The notes beneath the pieces were generated by a model. It was not told where the DNA came from, did no database searches, and saw only the letters and a list, made by a program, of their open reading frames with translations. The translations under genes were made by a program, and so were the position numbers. Source: UBA2883 sp964017965 (GTDB lineage Bacteria; Cyanobacteriota; Vampirovibrionia; Gastranaerophilales; Gastranaerophilaceae). Taken from it: a stretch of 64,000 bases of DNA. Positions 54,644 through 63,855 of this stretch are shown here, piece by piece (within the stretch, counting starts at the first letter, position 1; each line of letters opens with the position of its first letter). The stretch spans positions 372,001-436,000 of the forward strand of contig CAXHNV010000001.1 in assembly GCA_964017965.1 (NCBI GenBank), in the 5' to 3' direction.

Positions 54644-56004
54644 ATAGTTCTAGCTACGTGGATACCTGACGCAGACGCCTGTATTAAGCCTCTTGTCACC
54701 CCTGCACCGTCACCGATTGCGAACAGGTTCTTAACCCCTTCTGTTTCAAGCTCGTCTGTTAGTTTAACTCTTGCAGAGTAGAACTTAACCTCTATACCGT
54801 ATAACAATGTGTAACGTGAAGCTGTACCCGGTGCTATCTTATCGAGAGCGAACAGCATTTCTATAATACTTGTCAACTGACGGTAAGGAAGAACAAGGCT
54901 CAAATCACCCGGTGTCGCACATTTTAAGGTTGGCTCGATTATGCTTGATTTGAGCCTTTCCGGTGTGGAGCGTTTGCCTTCTAACAAATCACCGAATCTT
55001 TGAACAAGGATACCGCCTGCAAGCATGTTTGCCAATCTTGCAATGTGTTGACCGTAAGCGATAGGTTCTTTGAACGGTTCTGTGAATTGTTCACTAACAA
55101 GGAGTGCAAAGTTTGTATTTTTGGTCTTGATATTAGCGTAACTGTGACCGTTTACTGTTGCGATACCGTTGTAGTTTTCCTGAACAACTTCACCGTTCGG
55201 GTTCATACAGAATGTTCTAACGCAATCGCCAAACTTTGGTGAGTAATAAACAAGTTTTGATTCATAGAGTTTACTTGTAATCGGTTCAAACACAGGTGCA
55301 GGAAGCTCTACACGCACCCCTACATCGACGGCGTTATTAACCATACCGATTTTGTGGTCTGCAAACTCTTTTGTTAACCAGTCGGCACCTTCACGACCCG
55401 GTGCGATGATTGTGTATTCCGCTCTAATCTCTTCACCGTTTTCGAGAACGAGACCTTTTACTTGTTCACATTCAACGATAAGCTGTTTAGCTGCAGAGTT
55501 GTTTATGATTGTAATCTTGTTTTCTAAATCGTCCTGCATACTTTTTAGTACATCGAGGCTTCGTTCTGTACCGAGGTGTCTTACAGGTGAATGAACGAGT
55601 TTAAGCTCTGCTAATGTTGCTTGATGTTCTATTTCTTCAAACGTTTTCATATCGGTGCCGAAGACCTCGTCGGTTGCACCGTATTTGAGGTACAAATCAT
55701 CAGCGTATTTGATGAGTTCCTCTGCTTTTTGACGGCTCATATAGTCTACAAGGTGACCGCCGACATCCGGGGTTAGTGTGAGTTTACCGTCAGAGAACGC
55801 ACCTGCTCCGCCCCAGCCGCACAATAGACCGCAGCGTTTACAGTTTACACATTTTGGTGAACCTTCACGAATCGGACATTTACGTTTTTCAATACGTTGA
55901 CCTTTTTCTACTAAGACGACTTTCCATTCAGGACGCAGTTTAACTATCTCCAAAGCAGTAAAAATCCCTGCCGGTCCTGCACCAACAATCGCAACATTAT
56001 ACAT
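54631..56004 (-). CDS. FAD-dependent dehydrogenase (COG2509 type)
   Basis: 457 residues from the ATG at 56004 (MYNVAIVGAGPAG), chosen because GGGG lies 7 nt upstream; ATG codons at 56010 and 56019 are too close to it. N-terminal Rossmann GAGPAGIF; an unusual cysteine-rich segment (EKRKCPIREGSPKCVNCKRCGLLCGWGGAGAFSDGKL) follows; C-terminal FAIGDGAGVTRGLIQASASG motif. Uncharacterised flavoprotein family, may bind a cluster or nucleotide. Function not assigned. Confidence 0.85.
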   Translation of the reverse strand: MYNVAIVGAGPAGIFTALEIVKLRPEWKVVLVEKGQRIEKRKCPIREGSPKCVNCKRCGLLCGWGGAGAFSDGKLTLTPDVGGHLVDYMSRQKAEELIKYADDLYLKYGATDEVFGTDMKTFEEIEHQATLAELKLVHSPVRHLGTERSLDVLKSMQDDLENKITIINNSAAKQLIVECEQVKGLVLENGEEIRAEYTIIAPGREGADWLTKEFADHKIGMVNNAVDVGVRVELPAPVFEPITSKLYESKLVYYSPKFGDCVRTFCMNPNGEVVQENYNGIATVNGHSYANIKTKNTNFALLVSEQFTEPFKEPIAYGQHIARLANMLAGGILVQRFGDLLEGKRSTPERLKSSIIEPTLKCATPGDLSLVLPYRQLTSIIEMLFALDKIAPGTASRYTLLYGIEVKFYSARVKLTDELETEGVKNLFAIGDGAGVTRGLIQASASGIHVARTICNR

Positions 56005-56069
56005 ACCCATACCCCTCATAAAGCTCTTACTAATTTAAAATACTAAAAAATCAAACCTAAGTCAAATCC

Positions 56070-56098
56070 TTCACTTATCATAAAATCTGTGCTATAAT
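56070..56098 (+). promoter_or_regulatory. Promoter of the helicase-nuclease gene
   Basis: TTCACT (56070-56075), 17-nt spacer, TATAAT (56093-56098) with an upstream TG (extended -10). RBS GGAG precedes the ATG at 56130. Confidence 0.65.
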
Positions 56099-56129
56099 TT
56101 ACCTATATATAGTTTGGAGTACTTAATTT

Positions 56130-59100
56130 ATGTTACAAGAAGCAACGAGAGCGATTAATTCCGCATTCAATAACAGTTTTGTTAAAAAATTATCATTATA
56201 TTTGCACGATTGCGTGCGTGAAGAGGTAAAGAGTTCTACATTCAGGAACCTTAAGTCTGACAAGGACAACAAGTGGATATTCTTAAAAGAAGATGACAAG
56301 CTTTTTACAACCGATATCGAATACCTTAAACTCGACGGAAGCGACAGCAAAATCACAGAGTTGATGATTCAAAGCGAACTTAACCAGAAAGAAAAATACC
56401 TGATTTACGGTTATATGTTCCTTGTTGGCGGTAACCCTAAGAGCAAGAAAAAATCAGAGTTTTTGACCCCGCTGCTTTATATGCCATGCAGATTAGAGCG
56501 TAACGGTGTGAATATCAACTGTATGCTTACAGATGAGTTTCTTTCGCTCAATACAGGTGCACTGGCTTCTTTAATCAAAAAAACAGGTGACGAAGAAGAA
56601 ACAGAATCGTTCTTAGAAGGTTTGTTGGATGTTGTTCCTTCTCTTCCTATTACGGAAGAAAAAATGGAAATCTTTTTAACTACGTTAAAATCCATTATCC
56701 CTGATATAAACGTGGTTTTAGACCATTCTGATGATATTGACGAAGATAACGTTACAAAAGATTCAGGTTCAAAATCCGATGACAGCTCTGATTCAGACGA
56801 CGAAACTGATGAATATTCAGCTCCAAAACACACAAAAGTAGAGAAAGTTACTCTTACTAATCAGTGTGCAATCATATTAACCAAACGTCCTTCTGTGACA
56901 GCGGGTGTTTTGCACGAGCTTATGCAAATCTCTGAAAAACCTAGCGGGGTTTATAGAGAGACTGTTTTGAACGTAATCAATGAAGAATATGTTCAATCAA
57001 AATCAGCGCCTATCCCGCAAAAGAAAGACGAACACTTTAACCCGATAACTCCGTTATCGTTGAGTGATTCTCAGGCAAGCGTAATTGAAAATATTGATAC
57101 GAGTAAGCTTGTATCGGTTTACGGACCTCCCGGAACCGGTAAATCACAAACAATCGTAAACCTTGTCGCTCACTTGATTGCAAACGGTAAGACTGTTCTT
57201 GTAGCTTCAAGAATGGATAAAGCTGTTGACGTTGTAGCTGACAGGCTTAACGAACTTGGTGCGCCTTATCTTGCGCTCAGAGCAGGAAGACTCAATTATC
57301 AAAAACAACTCAGTTATCAGCTGCAAGACCTTTTGTCTAACAAAGTTGACCTTGATGAAGATGTTGAAAACAACGTGCTCGTTGACGTTTCTGATATGGA
57401 TGATTTGCTTAATTCCGTTCGTGATTTAGAAGAAAAAGCTGAAAAGATAATTAAACTCGAAAAAGAGTGGACTGAGGTTCGTCAGGAAGCTGCAGAGAAG
57501 AAAAAAATGTCCGGCACGGCTGAATTTATCAAGTCTAAGCTTACCCGCGAAGAGATTGAACAGCTAAAATCGTTATCTTTTGATATGGAGAAAAACCTTA
57601 AAAAATCAGGGTTCTTCGCTTCTGTAAACAACTATACTTCTGTTAACAAGATGAAAAAACTTTTGGGCTTAGCTGACTTCACACCAACTCAGGCTAATAT
57701 TTTAAAACTCAACGATGAGCTTGAGCTTGCGGATATTGTTTGCAGAGCGGGCGATATAGAATCAGAGATTCAAAACCTCGGTAACGTTCACGTTATCGCT
57801 GAAAAGATTAGAACCTTGAAGAAAAAACAAAACAAACTCGTAAAAGATATTCTAATCAACAAGCGCAGAACTGCTTTGAAAGGCTTAATGCGCGATCAGA
57901 CCAAACGTCAAAGACTTTATGTTCACTCAAAATCGCTTGTTGAACGTAAAAAGAGCCTTCAAAACAGGTTGTTGGAAGCGGAAGATTTCAAACCGTTATT
58001 GGAAGCGTTCCCTTGCTGGTGCGTTACAACTTACGCTGTTTCAGGTTCATTGCCTATGAAACCGGGGTTATTTGATGTTGCGATTATTGATGAGGCTTCA
58101 CAATGTGATATTGCAAGCTGTTTCCCTATCCTTTACCGTGCAAAACGTGCGGTTATTGTTGGTGATGACAAGCAGTTGCCGCATTTGTCATTCCTTGAAT
58201 CAGCTAAAGAACAATCGTTTATGAGCAAATACGAGGTTGCGGACAGATATCAGCTTATGTGGAGGTTCAGAACGAACTCTATGTTTGATATTGCAAACTA
58301 TTATTCTATGAAACCGGTGCTTTTGGATGAGCATTTCAGAAGCTTGCCGCCGATTATCAACTTCTCTAACAAAGAGTTTTACGGCAACAGAATCAGGGTA
58401 ATGAAACAGGATGACCCTAACGAAAAAGTACTTGAGATTGTGGAAGTACCGGACGGTAAGGTTGACGCTGACGCTACGAGGAACCTGCCTGAGATTGAAG
58501 CGCTTGTTAAACGTTTGCACGAAATTATCGTTGATAACGAACGCGAAAACCCTGATAACCCTGTAACTATCGGGATAATTTCACCGTTCAGAGCTCAGGT
58601 TGAACAGTTGAAAATCTCTGTCAGCAAGGTTATTTCTGACTATATGTTGGAAAAACACAAGATTGAGATTGGTACGGCACATACATTCCAGGGTGATGAA
58701 AGAGATATAATCCTTATCTCGTGGGCGTTTGCTAACAACAGCTTCCCACAAAGTATTACGTTCTTGCAAAAACCGAACCTATTCAATGTTGCGATTACAA
58801 GAGCTAAAAAACAGATGATAAACTTTGTCTCAAGAGACTGTTCAGAGCTGCCTGAAGGTATTTTCAGAAGCTATGTTTCGTTCATTAAAGAATACGAAGA
58901 AAAACACGAAAAGATAGTTAACCACGAACTCGATGAGAATACTTATAAAAACTCGTTTGAGCGCGAGGTAGCCGATAAACTCAGAACTCTGGGCTATGAT
59001 ATTCGCGCAGGTGTTGACCTTGGCGGTGTGAGCGCCGATTTGATTGTGAACAACAAGTTCGTAATCGAATGCGACGGTATCGCAGATAACGTAAAAACAT

Positions 59101-59225
59101 CTGTTAAGAACATGAAAAAACAGGCTATTATTGAACGTTGCGGATTCAAGGTTTGCAGATTCTCATACCGTGAATGGTTAAAATCACCAGAAGCTTGTGT
59201 AAACAGGATTACTAACTATTTATGA
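56130..59225 (+). CDS. SF1 helicase fused to C-terminal restriction-endonuclease-like domain
   Basis: 1031 residues. Walker A YGPPGTGKSQT near residue 332, Walker B FDVAIIDEASQCDIA near 654, VGDDKQLPHLS (motif III), GTAHTFQGDERDIILISW and NVAITRAKK (motif VI). C-terminal domain (about 945-1030) is PD-(D/E)xK-like (FEREVADKLRTLGYDIRAG, VSADLIV, FVIECDG, CGFKVCRFSYREW). It resembles the MTES_1575 group. A very acidic insert (DDSSDSDDETDEY) lies near 225. Likely DNA repair or defence. Start overlaps no gene upstream; its stop overlaps the next by 4 nt. Confidence 0.88.
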   Translation: MLQEATRAINSAFNNSFVKKLSLYLHDCVREEVKSSTFRNLKSDKDNKWIFLKEDDKLFTTDIEYLKLDGSDSKITELMIQSELNQKEKYLIYGYMFLVGGNPKSKKKSEFLTPLLYMPCRLERNGVNINCMLTDEFLSLNTGALASLIKKTGDEEETESFLEGLLDVVPSLPITEEKMEIFLTTLKSIIPDINVVLDHSDDIDEDNVTKDSGSKSDDSSDSDDETDEYSAPKHTKVEKVTLTNQCAIILTKRPSVTAGVLHELMQISEKPSGVYRETVLNVINEEYVQSKSAPIPQKKDEHFNPITPLSLSDSQASVIENIDTSKLVSVYGPPGTGKSQTIVNLVAHLIANGKTVLVASRMDKAVDVVADRLNELGAPYLALRAGRLNYQKQLSYQLQDLLSNKVDLDEDVENNVLVDVSDMDDLLNSVRDLEEKAEKIIKLEKEWTEVRQEAAEKKKMSGTAEFIKSKLTREEIEQLKSLSFDMEKNLKKSGFFASVNNYTSVNKMKKLLGLADFTPTQANILKLNDELELADIVCRAGDIESEIQNLGNVHVIAEKIRTLKKKQNKLVKDILINKRRTALKGLMRDQTKRQRLYVHSKSLVERKKSLQNRLLEAEDFKPLLEAFPCWCVTTYAVSGSLPMKPGLFDVAIIDEASQCDIASCFPILYRAKRAVIVGDDKQLPHLSFLESAKEQSFMSKYEVADRYQLMWRFRTNSMFDIANYYSMKPVLLDEHFRSLPPIINFSNKEFYGNRIRVMKQDDPNEKVLEIVEVPDGKVDADATRNLPEIEALVKRLHEIIVDNERENPDNPVTIGIISPFRAQVEQLKISVSKVISDYMLEKHKIEIGTAHTFQGDERDIILISWAFANNSFPQSITFLQKPNLFNVAITRAKKQMINFVSRDCSELPEGIFRSYVSFIKEYEEKHEKIVNHELDENTYKNSFEREVADKLRTLGYDIRAGVDLGGVSADLIVNNKFVIECDGIADNVKTSVKNMKKQAIIERCGFKVCRFSYREWLKSPEACVNRITNYL

Positions 59226-60700
59226 TAGAGGTGAAAGAACTTTTTCAACAAGCTTTTGAGCTGCATAAACAAGGTAAACTTGATAAAGCGGAATCACTCT
59301 ATGAACAAGTGTTGGAGCTTGACCCGCAAAACGCTGAGGTGCTGAACTTTCTCGGGATTATTAACCTGCAAAAGTTTAAGCTCTCAAAAGCCGAAGAGCT
59401 TATCCAAAAAGCGATTGCGATTAGTCCGGAGCAGTATTTTTATGAAAACCTTGCAAAAGTCTATCTTGAAATGGAAGACTCCGAACGTGCGGTTCAGTTA
59501 TATACGGAGCTTTTGAAACAGAAGCCTGATAATTTCAACTATACTTTTAACCTTGCGTCTGCTTATAAGGTGGCGCGCGATTATGAGAACGCTATTCGGA
59601 TGTATGAGCGCGCAATAGAGCTTGAACCTGAGAATCCGGACTCTTATTATAATATGGGGTTGATTCTTAATAATCTTTCAGAGCCTGAGCGGGCGATTAA
59701 GTATTACAAAAAAGCTGTTGAACTGTGCCCTGATGATACTGAGACACGATATTTTACGGGGATTACGTATTTTAGAAACAGAGATTACAAGAACGGATTA
59801 CAGTATTTTGAGAGCCGGTTATGCAGACAGAGCGCTATTCTTACCCAGATGAATACTTATCCTAACCTTATGCAGAAGGCGCCATTATGGGACGGCAAGA
59901 CCGATATTTCTGACAAAACGCTTTATACGTATTATGAAGCGGGGTTTGGTGATGTATTGATGTTTGCAAGGTATCTGCCGATGTTAAAATCGAAGTGTAA
60001 AAAACTCATCGTTAAACCTCAGGTTCCGCTTGCGGAACTCTTGCAGGAGAACTTTCCTGATATAGAGGTGATGAAGCTGTTTGAACACGAATCTAATATG
60101 GAGTTTGACTATCACGTTCCTATATTGAGCCTGCCTTATGTGTTGGGGCTTGATGAGAGCAATATGTTTGTCGGAAGGAAACAGTATTTGCACGCGTTAC
60201 CAGAGAAAGTTGAACGATATCGACGCGATTATTTTGATAACGATTGTTTTAAGATAGGTATTAAATGGCGCGGCAATACCCATTATGAAATGGATAGGGT
60301 TATTGAGATAACCTCGTTTTTGAAACTTTTTGGGATAAAGAATACGAAGTTTTATTCGTTTCAGACGTTTGAGGGTGCTGAGGATTTGGACAAGATAGTT
60401 AACGATTACGATATTGTTGATATAGGTAAGACCGTTCAGAATTTCTCTGATACGGCTGGTGCTCTTGCGAACTTGGATTTGGTTATTTGTAACGACACAT
60501 CTTTAGCACACCTTGCAGGTGCTATGAATATCCCGTGCTGGATACTTTTACCTTATAACTACAACTGGCGCTGGCATTTAGATTTGAGCAAATGCGACTG
60601 GTATGAAAGCGTTAAGCTCTACCGCCAAAAACAAGTCGGCGATTGGGACGAAATCTTTGACAGAATGTATAACGATTTAACCAAACTACTGGGCAATTAG
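59222..60700 (+). CDS. TPR protein with C-terminal glycosyltransferase-9-like domain (paralogue 3)
   Basis: 492 residues. The TPR part is shorter but more canonical (KLDKAESLYEQVLELDPQNAEVLNFLG, NYTFNLASAYK, NPDSYYNMGLI). The GT9-like part has YYEAGFGDVLMFARYLPML, FKIGIKWRGNTHYEMDR, VICNDTSLAHLAGAMNIPCW and NWRWHLDLSKCDWYESVKLY. Same architecture as the pair at 13.6-16.9 kb. The ATGA overlap with the helicase-nuclease gene couples them. It ends 15 nt inside recN (convergent overlap). Confidence 0.85.
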   Translation: MIEVKELFQQAFELHKQGKLDKAESLYEQVLELDPQNAEVLNFLGIINLQKFKLSKAEELIQKAIAISPEQYFYENLAKVYLEMEDSERAVQLYTELLKQKPDNFNYTFNLASAYKVARDYENAIRMYERAIELEPENPDSYYNMGLILNNLSEPERAIKYYKKAVELCPDDTETRYFTGITYFRNRDYKNGLQYFESRLCRQSAILTQMNTYPNLMQKAPLWDGKTDISDKTLYTYYEAGFGDVLMFARYLPMLKSKCKKLIVKPQVPLAELLQENFPDIEVMKLFEHESNMEFDYHVPILSLPYVLGLDESNMFVGRKQYLHALPEKVERYRRDYFDNDCFKIGIKWRGNTHYEMDRVIEITSFLKLFGIKNTKFYSFQTFEGAEDLDKIVNDYDIVDIGKTVQNFSDTAGALANLDLVICNDTSLAHLAGAMNIPCWILLPYNYNWRWHLDLSKCDWYESVKLYRQKQVGDWDEIFDRMYNDLTKLLGN

Positions 60701-62335
60701 TGTTTTTGCGAAGTTGAGAGATTCGTCGGTAATCTCACCGCCTGCAAGTTCAGCAAGTGCGTTGAGTTTGTCTTTATCAGATAACTGATAGATTCCGACC
60801 TGAGTGTTGTCACCTTGAACTTTTTTGACATAGAAATGTCTATCTGCCTTCGCTGCAAGTATAGCCTGATGAGTAATCATAATGATTTGTCTGTATTTAG
60901 CGAGCTCCGCTATCTCATCGGCAACAGCCTGAGAGGTTTTGCCTGATATACCCGTATCAATTTCATCAAAAATAACAGTGTCGATATCATCCTGTTGTGC
61001 AAAGATTGATTTAAGCGCGAGCATAACCCTTGAAATTTCGCCGCCTGAGGCAACCTTTGCCATTGGTCTCAATGGTTCGGATACGTTTGTCGATATCATA
61101 AATTCAACGTTATCAATCCCGTTTTCACAAAGCGGAATCTCATCAACCATAATCTCAAACCGGCATTTAGGAAGTTCAAGCTTCGTCAAGGTTTCAACAA
61201 TAAGCGCAGAGAGTACCTGAGCATAGTTTTTACGCTGTTCTGAGATTGTTTTTGCAAGCTTTGTCAAATCATACTCTACCTGAACAATCGCCTGTTCGGT
61301 CTTTTCAATCTCGATAGTTGAGTTTTCTATACCTGAATACTCTTCTGAGAGTTTTGTAAAGTTGTTCAAAACCTCTTCTAACGTTCCGCCATACTTACGT
61401 TTGAGCTTATCCAGCAAGAACAATCGTTCCTGAATCTCGTTCAAGCGCTCGGTGTCGTTATTCATCCCTTGAGAATAATCGCGCAAAGTCGAGCTCACAT
61501 CTCTCAAAAGCTCGTTTGCCTCAATAAACGTCGTTTCAACCTCAGACAAACTGTCGTCAAGCTGAACAGCTTTTGAAATGTTCATCTTTAGTTGTGAAAG
61601 CGCTTCAAGGATAGAGTTATCATCGCTTGAAAGTGCCCAATATGAGCTGCCCGTAAGCTCTTTGAGTTTTTCAGCGTTTTCTAAAACGGCAAGTTCTTTA
61701 TTGAGTTTTTCGTCTTCTTCGATATCCTCAATTGCTGCAGCTTCTATCTCATCAATCTGGAACTTTAAGAACTCTATCTGAGAATCAGTTGCCTGATTCT
61801 GTGTCTGCAGCCTGTTCAATTTCGCTTTTAACTCTTGATAATTTTTATAGCCTGTTGAATATTCTTCTAACATAGTTCCGCAGGTATTCTTTGCGTAAGA
61901 ATCAAGTAGTTTGATATGGTGTTTTGGCTGCAAAAACGTATAAGACTGGTGCTGTGAATGGATATCTATAATATAATCGCGCAAATCTTTAATCAGGTTC
62001 TGGTTTACAAGAACACCGTTAACCCTGTATTTAGAAGAACTTTGTGTAATCTCACGTGAAATAATCAGTTCGTCTTCGATATCTATCTCGTTTTCTTTTA
62101 AGAGTTCAAGCGCGTTTTTGTTGGTTAAATCGATACTGACTTCGATACTCGCTTTATCGGCGCCGGTTTTGATGACATCTTTTGAACATTTGCCGCCAAG
62201 CACTATATCAACGGCGTTAATTAGTATACTCTTACCGGCGCCGGTCTCACCCGTTATAACATTCAGTGCTGAATCAAACCCAACTTCAAGCTCGTCTATC
62301 AAAATATAGTTCTTTATCGATACAGTCTTAATCAT
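60686..62335 (-). CDS. recN: DNA repair protein RecN
   Basis: 549-residue SMC-like ATPase. Walker A GETGAGKSI near residue 30, long coiled coil at about 150-350, ABC signature KVASGGEISRVMLALK, Walker B TVIFDEIDTGISG. It aids double-strand-break repair. Its 3' end overlaps the convergent TPR-GT9 gene by 15 nt. A duplicated 12-bp element precedes it. Confidence 0.96.
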   Translation of the reverse strand: MIKTVSIKNYILIDELEVGFDSALNVITGETGAGKSILINAVDIVLGGKCSKDVIKTGADKASIEVSIDLTNKNALELLKENEIDIEDELIISREITQSSSKYRVNGVLVNQNLIKDLRDYIIDIHSQHQSYTFLQPKHHIKLLDSYAKNTCGTMLEEYSTGYKNYQELKAKLNRLQTQNQATDSQIEFLKFQIDEIEAAAIEDIEEDEKLNKELAVLENAEKLKELTGSSYWALSSDDNSILEALSQLKMNISKAVQLDDSLSEVETTFIEANELLRDVSSTLRDYSQGMNNDTERLNEIQERLFLLDKLKRKYGGTLEEVLNNFTKLSEEYSGIENSTIEIEKTEQAIVQVEYDLTKLAKTISEQRKNYAQVLSALIVETLTKLELPKCRFEIMVDEIPLCENGIDNVEFMISTNVSEPLRPMAKVASGGEISRVMLALKSIFAQQDDIDTVIFDEIDTGISGKTSQAVADEIAELAKYRQIIMITHQAILAAKADRHFYVKKVQGDNTQVGIYQLSDKDKLNALAELAGGEITDESLNFAKTLIAQ

Positions 62336-62367
62336 AACACTAAGTTATCGCAAAATTACTTATATTT

Positions 62368-62400
62368 CAACCAAAGTATGACTATCTACAACCAAAGTAT
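62368..62400 (-). repeat. Direct repeat CAACCAAAGTAT, 21 bp apart, before recN
   Basis: Copies at 62368-62379 and 62389-62400 (two helical turns). They lie between the divergent recN and HD-GYP-like genes; the second overlaps a TATAAT box (62398-62403). Candidate operator. Confidence 0.45.
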
Positions 62401-62491
62401 AATATTTTGTAAAAAAGATTAAAGTTTTTCAAATTTGTGCCGTAACTTGAAGTATAAGAAAGATTTTTAACTATCAAGAAGGTATACAACT

Positions 62492-63850
62492 ATGACAAAA
62501 GAAGAAAAAGGAGCATCACTTTTCGGTCGTTCAATAGATTTGGTTGAAGGTGATCCTTTAGAAGAGATTTTTGCACTTAACTTAGGCGACTTTATATCAG
62601 AAAACCTTATCTCAGAAGATTTGGCAAAAAAGATAGGCAACAGCGATAAAAATAAAGTTGCAAGGTTAAAGAACCAGTTATCAGAACTTGTTTCTGTATA
62701 TTCAATGAACAACACGCTTTCTGTAATCGGGTTCAACTCAAAAGACGACTATATCGTCTATAACTCTATTGCAAAGACCATGACACAGATTGTAGAAAAC
62801 GATGCGTGTCATATCTTCTTAACAAAAGATTTTGCTTGCGGACTTGATAATCTTAAAAAAGATATTGTGCTTGCAGGTACTTCTATCGATTCAAAAGATA
62901 ACCTGCTTGTTAAGAATATCGGGTTCAACTTTGACGATGATGAGCCTATGGTTCAGTCGCTTAAGAATATTGAAACATTGAGTGTTTCGCCTGACAGAAT
63001 GGGTGAAGTTACTAAGTTCTCTGAATTGAACGAAGATAATATTAAACAATATATAGTTATTCCTATGCACAATAACGCAAATGTTGTCGGTGTATTTGTT
63101 TTGGAAAACTATTCTGATAAACCTATTAAAAAAGATTATGTTTCTGTAGTTGAAGCTATGTCAAAGCTTTTCGGGACATCAATTTCATTGCAGAACACAA
63201 TCAATTCCGTTAATGAGTTATTGGAACTTGATAACCCTGAGATAACCGAATTACAACACATGAGAGCTGAGTTGACAGCTTTGATAGGTGATTTGGGCGA
63301 CAATCAGGAAACATTTATCAAAACACTGGCAAAAGTGGTTGATATCAAGGGTCAATACAGTGTTGCACACTCACAAAATACAGCAGAGCTTGCACGTGAG
63401 TTGTCAGCAGAGCTTAAGCTTAATGAAAAAACAAAAGACCTTATCTATTATGCGGGATTGTTGCAGAATATCGGTAAGATTACGCTTCCTGAGGAGTTGT
63501 TTGCTAACCGCGGAAAACTTTCTCAAGAGGATTGGGATAAGCTTAAAAACTATGCAAATATCGGGGTTAATATCTTGATGAAGATTAACTTCTTATCAGA
63601 AGTTGTGCCGTATATTTGCTATCATAAAGAACGCTATGACGGCTCAGGTGAACCTGAGGGCTTGAAACGTATGTCTATTCCGTTGGGCTCAAGAATCATT
63701 GCTGTAGCTGATGCGTATTCAGCTATGACATCAGACAGAGCGCACAGAAAAGCTATGACAAAAGAGCAGGCTTTAGCTATTATCAATCAGGAATCCGGCA
63801 CAAAATGGGACCCTATCGTAGTCGACGCTTTGTATAGAGTTTTAGGATAA
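62492..63850 (+). CDS. GAF-like plus degenerate HD-GYP protein
   Basis: 452 residues. Residues 60-230 are GAF-like (sensor); 285-450 are HD-GYP-like by overall pattern (VDIKGQYSVAHSQNTAELA, AVADAYSAMTSDRAHRKAM). The signature HD is QN (LLQNIGK, near residue 323), the HHE motif is YHKE, and GYP is GEP. Metal ligands are therefore lost, so phosphodiesterase activity is unlikely; a c-di-GMP-sensing or scaffold role is possible. Compare the intact protein at 41883. A TATAAT at 62398-62403 lies upstream. Confidence 0.85.
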   Translation: MTKEEKGASLFGRSIDLVEGDPLEEIFALNLGDFISENLISEDLAKKIGNSDKNKVARLKNQLSELVSVYSMNNTLSVIGFNSKDDYIVYNSIAKTMTQIVENDACHIFLTKDFACGLDNLKKDIVLAGTSIDSKDNLLVKNIGFNFDDDEPMVQSLKNIETLSVSPDRMGEVTKFSELNEDNIKQYIVIPMHNNANVVGVFVLENYSDKPIKKDYVSVVEAMSKLFGTSISLQNTINSVNELLELDNPEITELQHMRAELTALIGDLGDNQETFIKTLAKVVDIKGQYSVAHSQNTAELARELSAELKLNEKTKDLIYYAGLLQNIGKITLPEELFANRGKLSQEDWDKLKNYANIGVNILMKINFLSEVVPYICYHKERYDGSGEPEGLKRMSIPLGSRIIAVADAYSAMTSDRAHRKAMTKEQALAIINQESGTKWDPIVVDALYRVLG

Positions 63851-63855
63851 ATTCT

